Under the pieces are notes generated by a model that saw nothing but the letters and a program-made list of their open reading frames with translations, did not search any database and had not been told where the DNA came from. A DNA stretch of 64,000 nucleotides. Origin: Monarcha castaneiventris obscurior (lineage: Eukaryota; Chordata; Aves; Passeriformes; Monarchidae). The stretch spans positions 20,632,001 through 20,696,000 of the forward strand of contig JAMPIT010000059.1 of the NCBI GenBank assembly GCA_026261815.1, read 5' to 3'. A program made the position numbers and the translations under genes. Position 1 is the first letter of the stretch. Every line of letters starts with the position of its first letter. Of this stretch, positions 13,282 to 27,400 are shown in pieces.

Positions 13282-16200
13282 GTAAGCCATAGAAGATGTA
13301 AAATTTGGGTGAAAATTCTACTTTTGTCCCCAAACTACTTGAATCTTGACACAGAAAGTTTATCTCTGGAAATGAATTTGTAATTCAGTTTTCATAGACT
13401 TTTATTCTTTGATTTACTTTCCAGCTGGTATCTAAATCATCCAGGATTGTGCTAAAGACTTAAAATGTTACTGGTCAAGCTATCACAGGGTTATCATTTA
13501 TATGAATTACCTATATTTGTCCCAGACAGTTGAGAGTTCTTGTGTAGGTTTGTTGTTATTGAGTCTTGTAGATATCAATTATATATAACCATAGACCCTA
13601 AAAATTAAAAGTGAGTGTATATTCAAAATTGCTTATATGTATTCTGGTCTTGATTAATGGTTAGAGGAATGAAATCCTGAGAAATTGCTAAAAAAGAGAA
13701 TAAATAAAAACTATCATAAAACTTTTTTTTTTGCTTCTGAATAGATATATATGTATTTAAGATATTAATTTCTGGCGTAGAGCCGTGATAGGGGATACAC
13801 ATCATAGAGTCACCCCAAGACATTTTCTAACTCAATGAAATTTTATTTTCATAATTCATAAAGATTTTAAAAGATCTCTTCCAATATCTTAAAAAGCTTT
13901 AACTCAGTGTCTTTTGTAATGGTTATGTAATACCCACCTTTTTCAACCAGATAAAAGTAAACTGTCTTTTCTATACCACCGAATTTATTTCCTGATGGCC
14001 TTGTTGTAGCTAAAACCATAATCTGTTATTTCTTCTTCAAAATGAGCATTGTACTCTCACCATGGCTGCTGTTCATTAACTACAACATTTATACATGTTC
14101 AAAACATGAAGCAGAAAGGAAGAATTTGCAACAAAATTAAATACACAAAGTCTTCTAAATCACATTTCTTACTGGTTTTGACAGACAAAGTAGCTTCAAA
14201 AAAATTTTCACGATGATTTAGAATATGACAAAAGCATATGTTGCCTTTTCTTGCACATACACATGACAATGATTTAAGTCATTTTTACATCAAGACAAGA
14301 AGAGATACGTTTTGCTTAGACAATGTTATATTCCAGCTGAGCAGAAATTCGGCACTTAAAGTTATATAAGTTTGTGTGGAATACCTCCATTATTTCCTCA
14401 GATAACTTAACCCTCTGTACAGTATATAAAAAAAAGTGATCTTGTTTTTTTTCTTTGTTTATTTTTCTCTTTTTTTTACTCAGATCTTGTATGCAGTTTA
14501 ATAAGTATATTATATTCTGTGTACTGTGGTTGCTTTTAATTTAGATTGGGTTTCAAGCTGAATTTTTTGATAGCCCACCCAAAACAGATAACTTAAACTA
14601 AGAACAGAATTGTTTAAGTTTTGTGTATCAGATGTCAGTGCCTTCTATAACAGTAGAATAAAATTATTTGTCCTCTACTACTTCCCTAGAAGAATTTACA
14701 GTAGGGACATCAGAAAAGCCAGAAATAAAAAATTTTGTCTAATTATCTGAAATCCTCATCAAAATATTAAAACTTCACTTACGTGAGATTCTGATGCAAA
14801 AATAAATTCAATTCCTCAATTTAGTCTTTTCAACAGGTATGCAAAGGTTTTGAGTATTAGACAGAATCTCTTCTTGTCTCGTTCTGGGCTGACCCAAAAT
14901 ATCCAGTACTTTAATTATCTTTCCTATTTACAAACTATTCTTCAGTCTCAAAGATCCTTCCAAAAAGGGTTGATCGCAAACTGTCATGAAGTATTTCCAC
15001 TTTACCTCATGCATTTCCTTGTTTGAGTGGGAACTGGAGGAAACCAAACAAAATAGCCCACTAAAAGCCATTATTCTCTGTATCCTTCAGACAAAGAATA
15101 GTCATCATGCTCCCCCTTTGTTAATGATTTTCAGAAAAATATTCTAGAACTTTCCTGACCTCAAGTCAGCAACTATCATTCAAGCTTCCCAGAAAAAATA
15201 TCTAACAGCCCATGTCTCTTCCATTTTGTATAATGAGCCTGGAAATGTTCAAGAAATATATAGTTATTTCTCATAAAATTCTGTAACTCCTTTTGGGAGT
15301 CTCGTATTAGAAACACAAACCACAGTATAATGTACAGCTGCATTTTCCAGTTAGCCCTGTAACTGTTCTCCTGAGCTACACTTGGCATTTTCAGTCTGGC
15401 ATGAAAATCACAGTTGCCCATGAATACATACTGAAGTTATGTTGGTTATTGTCATGGAAAGGCATTATTCTTTGGGAAAATAAGAAGGAAAATTTCTGTT
15501 TTATTCATCTAAAATGTAAATGATTTTCTTTCTTTCTGGGAAAGACATAATGACCTTCAGTGTTGGGATAATTTTAAGTAAATATAGAAATGATTTGCAT
15601 ATCTAGAGACAAGTCTGCCTCTCACCTTATAGCTACAGCTAATGACTGAGATATTATAGGAAGAAAAAAAAGCAAATGAAAGCAAAAAACTACTTTGGCT
15701 ATACATGAAATGTCAGCTTTTTCTGATTATCTGAATAGATTATTCCTGAAAAAAAAAAAGTGTTATTATTGTCTGATCAAATAGCTACATAAAAGAAAGA
15801 ATTTGTGTTACTTCAGGATTTTGTGTCATTCCACGTTTTCTGAGAGAAATTAAACTTTCTGTAGAAATTAATCCAATCATTGTCAGTATAAACTCAGTTT
15901 TCCAAAATGACATCACAGTTACAAGTTGCAGTCCTATTTTAAACCTGTTTACTCTTAGAATATACATGCTGCAGAGAAATGAAAATCACTATTCAAGATT
16001 TTGCTGCTCATTAAAAAAATCATAAATTAATTAACATCTGAGTTAGAATTTATTAAACTGAATTTAATTGAGTAGCACACTTAGCTCTATTTTTATATAT
16101 AATAATAGATTTACCAAGCTATGGTACATTTCCATGCCTTTAAAACTTTTTATTTTTATATCCAGGAAAGGGAAATAGAGAATGTAAGAGTCCCAAAAGT

Positions 16201-17175
16201 CTTATACTGTTAGAGTTCAGAGAATGAATTAATTGTCCTTAAGTACTCAGAGGAGAAATCAAAGAAATATATAAAGCATATATAAATCCTGACCAATTTT
16301 TCTTATATATCATGTCAAATTTATTGTAGATTTTATCTTCAAAACACACACTGACAGTGACGAATCATATATTGAGTTCCTCACATGTCTTGCCTATCGT
16401 ACTACTTTTCCACCCTTTGGTGTGATAGGAGATACCAGTTTAAACTTGGATGAAGAGTTTTTATTAGACAGGCTGTCAGGTGCACACAGAATGACCCTGT
16501 ATCTGTGGAATTCTGCCATGTCATAATGTCAATAAAAATTTTGATTCTAAAAAACCAAAAATCCATGCATATGCAGCTTCTTCTAATGATATGACTGTGT
16601 TTTGAGACTGTTGAAACAGGTGGACTACATCTGCAGCCTTTCCCTCATTCACTGGAAGAGTTACCTGGTTATAAAAGTTCCTGTATCTTACAGTAAATGA
16701 GAAGTTGCTTTTTTTCAGTCGAGGATTTAAGAGATGCCCAAAAGAATTTTAATATCCCTGTTACTGTCTATAAAACTTTTTTATTAAAAATGTGAAGTTA
16801 ATTTAATTCAGGATACATCAGCCTCTACCTTTTTCAGGATTTAGGATTTATTTATTAAAACCAAAAGGTGACAAAACCCGGACAGTTTACATTATCATGA
16901 AAGCAGAATCTGAGGCTCATTCTAAACCCTGGGTTATTTTCAAAGCTGGTACCTTTTCCAATACTCTGTTGTAGAGAAAAACTGAGTCCATCCTGCTTCA
17001 TGTACATCAATCTGCATACAAGGTGTGGCAGTGACTGCCAGAATATCAGAAATACCATCCCTTTCCTGTAACATGAAGAAATGTTTAAGTGAAACAGAAA
17101 AGATGTTGTTAAGTTGCTACCAGGATAAACTGGAGGACAGAATGGCTCTGAGAATTCTTTTTTTTCTGCCAACAG
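13282..17175 (+). other. CDH18 intron, 3.9 kb
   Basis: Phase 0 intron, GTAAGC...CCAACAG, splitting EC3. It is AT-rich with several T and A runs. I recognise no transposon, RNA gene or further exon. The minus-strand ORFs at 15176-15421, 15785-15967 and 16855-17172 have no recognisable similarity and look like chance frames in AT-rich DNA. Confidence 0.85.
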
Positions 17176-17429
17176 CCACTCAACTATGAAAAAAAGAAAT
17201 CATATACACTTAACATAGAAGGAGCAAATACTCACCTCGATTTTCGCTTTTCACACCTGGGACCATTCAAAGATGTAACCATGCTGAAGGTCATTGTTGG
17301 TGATGTGGACGAACCTCCGCTCTTCACTATGCCTTCCTATGTCATGGAAGTTTATGAAAATGCAAAGATTGGGACGCCTGTTGGCACAGTAACGGCACAT
17401 GATCCTGATGCTGCAAACAGTTTAGTGAG
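17176..17429 (+). CDS. CDH18: CDH18 coding exon, rest of EC3 and start of EC4 (254 bp)
   Basis: The exon is 254 bp, preceded by a T-rich tract and CCAACAG and followed by GTATAG. It starts in phase 0 with PLNYEKKKSYTLNIEGAN and ends two bases into an Arg codon (AG|A). It encodes residues 119-202 plus part of 203. Features in order are the end of EC3, the EC3-EC4 calcium linker GDVDEPPLF, the EC4 A strand PSYVMEVYENAKIGTPVGTV, and the DPDAANS calcium loop. 254 bp is the family-typical size for this exon. Translation past the donor runs into a stop at about 17470, as expected for an intron. The 105-codon minus-strand ORF overlapping here is a shadow. Confidence 0.96.
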
Positions 17430-20400
17430 GTATAGTAAATCCAAATTATATGGATTAATTTTTCAAACATGAGATTGAATTTCACAAGCTTAAAGGTTAA
17501 TGGGATCTGGAATGTATGAAGACTTTATTTTAGTACATAAAGGGAACATAGGTCAAAAGAGTGTCATGATCAGTCTGTATGGATTAGATTTAGTAACATA
17601 ACCTTCAGCCTTTCTTTGGTTTGTACTATAATTACGTATGTAAAATTCCCATCACTGGTCTGAGCAAAGGTCTGATCTGCCAGCGTTATCCTGCCACTAG
17701 TTGTGAATCTGTTAAGGATTGTAGCACCTTTTTTCCCTGTCTGTCAGTATTCTGCTGGCCCTCTGCACAGTTGCTGCATTGTAGTTGTTCCAGGTGTTTG
17801 TGCAAGACAGCAACAGGTTTAGATACATCTTTCTTTTAGAGACAAGCAGGATCATTTTTGCAAAAGTTTGGTTGAGGATGAACCCAATATTTTGTAATGT
17901 GCTTCAGCTTTAGTGGAGTATCAAAAAAATCAAATAGGTGTAATAATTTTGTGGAACAGTACATGAACTTTATGTGTCAAAGGTAGTAGTAGATTTTAAA
18001 AGTTTCCAAAAAAATATATACAGAAATATTTTTGATGCTATTCCTTTTTATGACATAATGGTACAGTGTTTGTAGAAATTTTATTATTATATCCTTGGAA
18101 AGCAGTTTTTCTTAAGCTAATTGGGCATATTTAGTCTCCTGACTGGGTTGAAATCTGCTGCGTATGTGTAATAGTCTTGGTAAGATGAAACAATTTTTAC
18201 AGAACAATGAAAATATCAGGTTTTTATGGTTCTTTTGTGCTAATAGTCTAAGATTAAAAATGTTTTTTGTCAGAGAATCAATATATGCGATTTCTTAGTG
18301 CAAGTTATTGCCTTTGAAAAGTTGCCATTATGGTACTTTTGCCTAAATCATAACATAAATAATAAAATTTTGCTAAAAATAACTGCCAAATGCTGATAGT
18401 TTTACTACTATAATTCTGAAGCTACTAACACAGTCAGACCAATTACCATCATGGAAGTTTGGAATAGGAAGGGCAAGTGCAGATTTGACTAGTTGGTCCA
18501 TAATTCAACTGTCTGTTGCCCATAATAGTCTTGTCTAGAAAGAGCTAACTCTGGCAAAAGGGAATCAGCAGCATTTTGTACAAAGGCTGGGAAGGCCAGA
18601 AGTAGATTTTCTGGGAGAAACAGTCAGTAATTTGGAAATAGAGGGATCAAGAGGAAAAATATTTCCAAATATTGAGCTTTTTGGATTTATCCTGTTCTTG
18701 TCCAAACCTGAATTTGCAACCAGTGTTTGAGGAGAGAATATTAAGTATCCATATTATTCATATAATTGAGGTAAAAAATTGTCCTTACTTTTGTCTGTCC
18801 TGTTTTCCCCTCCATTGACATATATTTTTGAGTTGTTCCTTCCATCTCTCTCTGTCTCAATGGGGAAAAACATATAGTGCTAACATAACATACCAAACCA
18901 TGAAGATCTGAAGGGAGACGGCCCTCACTCAGTTACATGTTGGTGGGCTTTGGCAAGGGCAGTGGCAGCTCAGATATCCTTGGCATTATATTGTGACCAG
19001 GTCCACCCTCTAGCCAGGCTTTTTCCATCTTGGTGGAACTGACAGTGAATGTCATTTGTGAGGGTGTGAGCTTTTTATGAAGATGCTCATTCTCTAAGGC
19101 CTGATCTAACACATTGCTGTAGGGGGCTCTAGACAGGCACCAGGCTGGATCTGTGTGCCCTCATGTTTTCCTTGAGTTTCCTCCTGCGGGAGCAGAAAGG
19201 TTGGTCTGAGAATGAACAGCTTTAATCCCCTTTCCCTTACCCCAGCTTCACACAGAAACACTGATGTGGTGCAGAAGGGCTTTGTATTGTTTCAAGATCT
19301 GGCTTCGGCTTGGGAAGCTATGGGTTGGAAGAGGTGTGACCTGAGAAACGGGATGAACTGCTTGGGCTGAGCTGCTGCTCCACTTGGAGGCAGGGTCCTG
19401 CCCCACGCTCCACCCACAGCAACGAGCAGAGGAGTGCCTCAGAGGCAGCTGTATTTCTCAGAAGCATCCATACAGTGCACTTATGGCCTTCTGTGCTGCT
19501 TTGCAGGAAGTGTCTCCACTGTTTGTGTAAAATCCTGGTGAGTCTGAAAGATAGTCGGAGGATAATGAGATCATATCTCTTCTTTGTTTCCCCACAGTTC
19601 CTAGTTCATTGAAAATGAAAATAGTGATTATAAAAATGTAACCAGGAAGATTCAATGTAACCTTCTTAGAAAGCAGAGATCACAATCTCCTGGGAAGATA
19701 GGTACAGACAGAACTTGCCCTGCTGATCTCTGTGCAGCAGGGGAGTTACAGAAGAGTGCTTATTATCCAAATGGCTCAGATACATCTGCAAATACTGTGG
19801 GGCTGCAGGACAAGATACAGAGCAGCGATTTGCTTATCAGTCTTTCCTAAGCCACTTGTGCATCCTTTCCACTTTATGAGGACACGTGCTGCTGTGTATG
19901 AGATTGATGAAACATTTAGGCCCACACAGCTGAAACTGCATCACTTTGCTGTTCAGCTGCTAAAAGAGATACAGTGCTGTGATTTGTTCACTGCCCAATT
20001 AAGTAACAGTTTATAGTTTATTTTCATGGCAGAAACAATTCTTGTATACAGAATAATCGTTGGAAGTGTAGTTAAGGTAATTAAGAGTGCTGAAATCTTT
20101 TTAAGAAGGTATTTGAACTGAACACAAAAATAAATTGCAACATCTATTGCTCTCAGTAGAGGGAGACAAAGTGGGTTTTCTCCTTATTTCCTCACTGCAA
20201 TTTCATCACAGTGATTTCATCTTGTTCCTGAGCTGACCACTCTTCAGAGGGCGCTGACTTTTTGCCAGTGCGTGTACTAGTGTTTTAATCTTTAAACCCC
20301 AGCAAAGCAACCTCTGTAATAACAAATGTAGCTAATAGCAGTGGGGTCTTTTTATTCAGCACTTATCTGATTAGTAATTCTAAAGGATTATCTAAAGGAT

Positions 20401-22960
20401 TCTAAAATTATAAAGGATTTTTCTTATTAAGCTGATTGATATTTTTTTTCTTTGAATAGATAGAAATGTATTTTCAGAGAAAAATTTTTAAGTTCTCTGT
20501 TTTAGAATAAGATTATTATTCTACTGAAATATGAAAAGCAAGATATAACAGGAAGCATAAGAAAGAAATATATTACAACTTCATCATGTATTAATTTTAA
20601 ATATAAAGAGTTTCTGAAGAGTTTGAAAATCACTTAAAAATTTACTTTAAGAATTGTTTTCTAAATCAAGAGAAACCATCCTTATTTGTAATTCATTCAC
20701 AGGTATTACTGCCTTGTTGGAGCATTTATGAGAAACTAATCCTCTTTCATTGCTTTGTGTCAAGTATTCTGCTTCCATACTCATATCTTTTGTTGCTTGA
20801 AAAGGTCAGGGTTAAGTCACATCTCATAATAATATCTGATGTGCAAGGGGGTCTTGAAAGGTCTCTTCCCACACAATATGGAAGAAAGGATGACTATTAA
20901 ATGCTCTAATTACAATTTTTTCTTAGTCCATGATTCATTTTAAATCTCTCTATATCTACTTAGAAATCATATTTTTTTTCCCTAAAATCACACCCAGAAG
21001 ACTTGCATGGAGATTAGGGGTGAAAACAGCTTTTATTTAATTGGCAAGGCACTTATGTGTGTTGAGAGCAGCCCTCAGCTGTTAGTGCTGCCTCAGGGCT
21101 GCAGCAGCACCTCTTGAAACCCTGACATCTTCCTGTAGGTGGTGATCCTTGGGTGATGAGTCCACCAAGCCACAGCGCATACTCCAGATGATCCTTGGAG
21201 CTTTCCGACTGCATCTGGTCTGTTTCCAGTGGAATAGTTTTCAGAAACATAGTGCTGCAGCTGTTTCCCAAGCCACCTCCAAGTTAGTGATTCAGAAAAG
21301 AGCAAAGACTTAGTTTTAAGATCATGACACTTTCTGTAACTCTGATATAATAGTGAAAGTAGTTCCATGGAATAGACCACTTTGCCCAGAATAACTTCCC
21401 AGTTTGATAATGTACTATGAAGACCTGAAAGCCTTTATTAACACTATACTCTTGAAACAGTAGTGTTTGAGAAATAAGACATCCAATTATAGAAATACTG
21501 TAACATCAGGTCACTCCTTTGAGTGTTGCTCTGCCATTCAGCAATGCAGAAGGTAAATCAGTGTTTTGAGCACTAGTGATAGGACATCTGCCCCCTCTAG
21601 CCCAGTTATTACGTTTAAATTAGGTTGTTTGCATTTCTTGGAGGAATTGTTCTTTTCCTGGTGTCTTAACAGAAAACTTCTGGTGAGCAGGGTACAGGTC
21701 CTGATCAGGACCCTGCCTGTGACAGTAGTGTCAAATAATTAGAAAGATAAGTATCCTCCCTTTTCAGAAGGTCTACAATTGCTTGTTTAAAAATGACTTT
21801 GTATTTTTTGGTCTTTGGAAGATTGGAATACATTGGAATTCAAGTAAATTTTGTGTTGGACCTTAATTGGGCTGTAATATAACTTACTATAATGTATTTT
21901 ATTCATGAGGATTGATCAGCTATAGGAAACAGAAGTCAGAAAAACCCCATTCTTTTGGTTTTGGTTTGATTTTTTTTTAAATTTTGTGTTAAAAATTAAT
22001 TTTAAAATCTTTTAAATTTATTTTGTCCTAAAAATCGACTGTTAATTTTGTGGTAAGGTGGTGAAGAATAAAAGTACAACCTCAGCTCTGATCCTGGCTT
22101 CTCACTTTTCTAATGGTCCTATGGTGTTGCCTTAAAATGGATGATATATCATAGTGGTTATAATACAGGTATATAATAATGAATAAAAAATTTAATTTCC
22201 AACACCACACCCGGTACACAGAAGCTCTAATAAATACATAGTTCCTTTGTCCTACTTTGACTTAAATTGACAGCCTTCTCTTTCCTTCTTTCAGAAAGGA
22301 TACTGAAAAGTTAATTAATTACAGATGCATATGATTATAACAATTAATGTGGTGTAGGAATTTTTCCTTCAATTCCTCCATTAGGTAGAGAAACATTTAA
22401 CTTTTGCTGCATTGATTGTAAAAGATAGTCATCTTTTAGATTCATCTGAAGGTAAATACTTTCTGTTATCAGCCTTTAGAAAGTAATCGTAATTTTCAGT
22501 AAATGGAATTTTAAGAGGCACGCTCGTAGTAGATGAAAGAACATACCCAGTAAGTTTTATGTATTCTTATTATTTCTCAAAGTCTTAAATACATAAAGTA
22601 TTGTGAAAAATTCAGGTTTTGTACTTTTTTCTGATGTAGTTTAAATTTGCTACAGGTAGAATAAAACCTCAACTTGTGAATCAGACTGAAGAGAGGTACA
22701 AGACAACTGCATGAGAGGATCAAAGGGAGGAGCTGAAAATTATAATTATATTTTTAATGGGTTTTTTTTCCTCCTGTTCTCTGAGATCAGTTCAGTTTCT
22801 ATGCCACTTATCCATACTGTCAGCAGGGAGAAGGGATAAGACTGATCCCCTGCTGGAAAATACAGGAGTCATTTCACCTAACTAGGTTATATTCATTTGT
22901 CTTGCTTGCCCTTTGAATGTTAGATAAGAGGAATAAAACCAGTTTGTTTCCTGCTATCCT

Positions 22961-23520
22961 GTGCACAGCCAGCACGGCTTCACTAAGGGCAAGTCCTGCC
23001 TGACCAGTCTAGTGGCCTTGATGGAGTGACTGGATCAGAGGACAAGGGAAGGGTTACAGATGTCATTTATCTGGACTTCCATAAAGCTTTTGACACAGTA
23101 TCCCAGAACATCATTTTCTCTAAACTGGGAAGAGATGTATTGGATGAGCAGACTGTTAGAGTGGGGTGACCTAATTGCAGCTTTCCAGTACCTGAAGGGA
23201 GCCTACAAGAAAGATGGAGACAGACTGTTTTCAAGAGCACGTAGTGACAGGACAAGAGGGAGTGGCTTCAGACTGAAAGAGAATTGGTTTAGCTTAAATA
23301 TTAGCAAAAAGTTCTCTGCTGTGAGGGTGGTAAGATACTGAAAAAGGTTTCCCAGAGAAGTGCGGATGCCACGTAACCTGGAAATGTTTAAGGCTTGGTT
23401 GGATGGAGCTCTGAGCAATGTGGTCTAGTGGAAGGTCTCACTACCCATGCCAGGGAGGTTGGAACTAGATGAAATCTAAGGTCCCTTCCAATCCCGGCTG
23501 TGATTAAATGAGTCTATGAC
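22961..23520 (+). mobile_element. CR1 LINE fragment with remnant of the reverse-transcriptase region
   Basis: Starts GTGCACAGCCAGCACGGCTT. It encodes, with frame damage, a piece of the CR1 reverse transcriptase (DVIYLDFHKAFDTVSQN, matching the LDF-KAFDTV motif), then jumps over deleted sequence to GCAGCTTTCCAGTACCTGAA. It continues through CAGAGAAGTGCGGATGCCAC and GGTCTAGTGGAAGGTCTCAC to a degenerate tail near 23520. No intact ORF remains. The 60-90 residue ORFs here are fragments or shadows of this dead element. Confidence 0.9.
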
Positions 23521-24397
23521 TCTTTGTTGGCTGTACATAGGGCAGCCTGCTGAGATCAGTGCCATCATGTAGAGTGACCATCCCTCCCTCATATGCCCGT
23601 GGGGCAACATGTGAGATGTTCCAGATTCGGCTGGCCCTGTGCTTGTGGAAGCAAAGGCAGACATCTGTCTTCCTCAAAGGAGACCTCAAAGCACAACATT
23701 ACCAAAACCTTCCAGTATTCTCTCTAAGACTGTCAGTAAATTGAGGCAGAAAAAGAACACCCTATTTTGAATGGCTGGAGAGAGGTGGGAATTTTTCTTC
23801 AATTTCTTCTCTAATTCTCCATCTGACTTCACAGGGAGAAAGCATTTTAAAAACCTTTATGGTGTTGAGGTGGGAGGTCTGTTGCTGTTTTGCCCCCTGA
23901 GACCTGAAATTAGTTTTGATTCTTGTCAAACTATGTGTCCTAGGTCTCCCAGTAACAAAAATGTCCATCTCCTTGGGCAGGAACTGGTAAGGTGTTCTGA
24001 CAGCTCTTCTGACTAGGAAGAATCCAGCTCAGGATAGTGGTCAGAATCTCACATCAACCAGAACCACCTCTATCCCTCCCTTGGAGCTGAGAGAGAAAAC
24101 ACTGACATCATCTTTTTGACCATGAAAGACTGATTTTTCCTGCCAGAGCATCATCTTTATGTTTCTACCATTTCTACTGACTTCAGAATGCCTCAAGTAT
24201 TAACATTCTTTTATAGTTTTAGAATAAGCTTTCATATCTGAACATCTCTAGAGTGTTGTTTGATAGGGTCATTCAAGTCCAATAAGTAAACATAAATCCA
24301 TCAATCTCGGTTATATTTGATTTAGTCCATAATATGTAGAGAAAAAAAAAAGATGGTATGTAAGTAGAGTGCCGTTCTTTAGCTGATAGGTAGAAAA

Positions 24398-24436
24398 GTA
24401 GCTGTAGCTGTACAGATGTAGCTGTAGCTGTAGCTG
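24398..24436 (+). repeat. Imperfect GTAGCT hexanucleotide repeat
   Basis: About six GTAGCT units over 39 bp, interrupted once by ACAGAT. Confidence 0.85.
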
Positions 24437-27400
24437 GCTTGTAGGGAAAAATGAAAGTGTTTCTCATGTAACACTTACTGCACCTTTCTCTTATAAGCAT
24501 TGATATCTGAATGTTAATCTCTTTGAATCACAAGCAACTTAGATATAATAAAATAGATATAGTTCTGCCATCAATACATTTACCTGAAATGCATTTGGAC
24601 AGTCATAATCCTCTGAAAAAAACCATAAAGTCATGAAAAGAAGACAAACCTTTACCTTGCTTTGAATTCTGAATTATGCCTCAAAGGTTGTGTCCTGTTC
24701 TTAGCCTACATTTACTGGTAGAATTAGCTAGAAAAATGATCACTGGTTAACACATGCAGACAGAAACAGCCAGCTAGAAAATATGAAGGTCTAGGAATGG
24801 CTTATTTCCTTCAAATGAACAGCGTTCCAGATTTCCTGTGTTCAAGGCAAGCAGTGTGCTAGCAAAGCATAGAGGATGGGAATGAGAACTGGAGCAGGAA
24901 GCTGACTTCTGCATAAAATTCAAATCAGTAGTGACTGCCTCTCAGGGGCTTTTCTGGGACACAGTGGTTCACTGCTGTCAACTCCCCTGTGTCTCCTGGG
25001 ATCTGCCAACTCTCATCTCCAGGATTAGGAGATGGAAAGCTGCTACTCCTGCTGAGCTGAGATTTCAGTATGAGAGGTGAGCCAGGAGTCCCGTACAGAA
25101 ACAAGGTACTGCTGATCAGCTGATGGATGTCAGCTGGCAGCCAGCACCAGCAATAACTCAGTGGGAGCAGCGTATTGAATCAACTTCCTTTAAATGCTCT
25201 GAGAGAAACAGTATTTTTCTCAAAGTTATGCTATGTCTGTTTGAAAAGAAAGCAAAGGAACAGTAAACAGAGGGATCACCTTCTCCAAGCTATCTTCAAA
25301 TGTATTTAATTTTCACACCTGGAAAGCACAGTTGAAGGCTGTAGCTCTCAGTAGCAGTCTTTTGCCAAGGAGCTCTGGAATATCGAATGTCTCCTTAATG
25401 TACCAGACATGCTGCAGGGAGAAAATTGGTTACCTGCTGATTGGCATGACTTCTGACTCATACTTCACAATTGCTTTTCTCTCCTGGCTGAGTTTGTTTG
25501 AACTATGAGGAAATAGATTGGCCCTGGAGTGGAGGTAGTGTAGTGCAAGACAGTCACAGCAACAGAATGTCTCCCCACCACCTCATTTAACTTCGAGGGT
25601 TTCCTGCTTGTTCCCAGGCTCATGAGTGCTGCTGTCAGGAGGCAGAGAGACAATAAAAGGCACGCATTCGAGTTATGTCCCAGCATGGGCCATTTCTTGT
25701 GGCTTTCCAGCTGGTCAAACACAGAGTGGCAGCTGGTCAGTTGTCATGGTATACCTCCTTCTCTCACTCTATGCAGTTGCTTGCTCTTTCTTTTCTAAGA
25801 TATTTCATAAAATGAAATAAAAATTTCTGTACTTTCAATCTATCTCTTTCTTATAAAGTTTCTTGCTTAAATCTTTAACTGAACAGGTTTCCTTATAAGG
25901 TCATTTGATTTCTAACTGATAAGTCTTTAGAAGGTATAATTGGTTGGGCAAGATTCTGTTCCCTTCCCATGGACTTTTTTTAGTGATTCTTTGTAACCAG
26001 GTTCACTTGTTATTTCAGAACTGGCTGTTTGCTTATGTCTCAAAACAAAAGTCCAAAGAAGTCCTGTGATCTTTGAATTCACATCTGGCTGAAATCTGTC
26101 TTTGGAAGTTAATTATCAGTATGAGGTTTGCAGCCAGGTTAGAAATAAGTAAGAGTTCATTTTTGCAGTGAATACATAGGGTAATAAATGAAAAATAATA
26201 AAATGAAAAGATAAGTTAAAGATTTGGTTAAAAACAGAAAGAGTCAACTTAAAATCTCAAAACTATTATAAAATTTCAAACTCTAGGGTCTTCCTTAAAA
26301 TACAGTACCTAGAGAGAGCCATACCAGAATAGTAACAGCCTATGCCAGTTGTCTATCCAGTGATAAACCAATGTTAATATTAAGACTGAATAATTTAGGT
26401 AGAGAGACTCTGAAATGCTTATGCCTTTTAGCTTCAGAAGCCCTCCTAAAAGGCTTGGAGATCATTAACATTCCTAAACTATTTTAGCACCTTTTAAAAT
26501 TTTCTCAATTTTAAGCAGTCTTTGCATTATTAGAGTCTGACGGGTTTAATACTGAAAGCAGATTTTTATTTTCTGTAGTGACCTTCTGCCCAAAGGCCAT
26601 CATTCACATATATTTCTCTTTATTTCCTAATTGATGCAAATGCTTTTAGTTTTCAGTAAAAATGCGGGGAATATCTGTCACCTCTGACCCACTGCTTCAC
26701 TAAAAGGCAGGAAGTGAGGAACAAAGCCAGAGGAGCCAGTGGCTTGCTTTGGTCAGAAGAAGGGATAAGGATATGGGTGAAGCTGGGAATGCCCTTCCAT
26801 TCACTGACACTGCTTAATAAAAAGGTGGCACATGTTGCATTTCCCAGAACTAGCGGGATTCAGTTTCGGTACTTCATTTCCTTTAGATTATCTTCAGATA
26901 GTATGACTAATAAGTTTTCTAAATTCATGATCCTTTTTAATGAAGTTTCTTTCAGATTGGTTTCTGTTGCTGGTTTGAATGTAAACAGTTTATAGAGAGC
27001 TGTTTATCTAGGCATGTCTTGTTATTAAGTCTCTTTATCAACATGTGCCATGCAACTCAGATATGCTGATTTAATGTGTAGTGCTTATAAGTATGCTAGC
27101 TCACACAGCATTGTCATGACTAAATGTCTATAAATAAATATCTCAAATGGATATTGTAAATTAATTTTTGAATTAATGCATTCTAAGTGAGCAGAAACCG
27201 TCAACTGAGTTAAGGAAAAAAATCTTTTTAGAAATGACTCTTTGAAATTCAAAACTTGCCCAATATCTTTTTCTGATCTAGAAAAAGCATTGAAAAGCAG
27301 ACCAGTAGATGTGGAGGGAAGGGCAGGAGTGGAAGGGAATGACTATGTCTGCTGCCGCTGTTATCCAAAGGAAAGTAATTATTTTTTTTAGTAAGATGAA

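Noticed and set aside
23060..23418. Possible reverse-transcriptase gene.
   Set aside because: Only a short piece of the RT motif survives, with deletions and frame breaks: a dead CR1 fragment.
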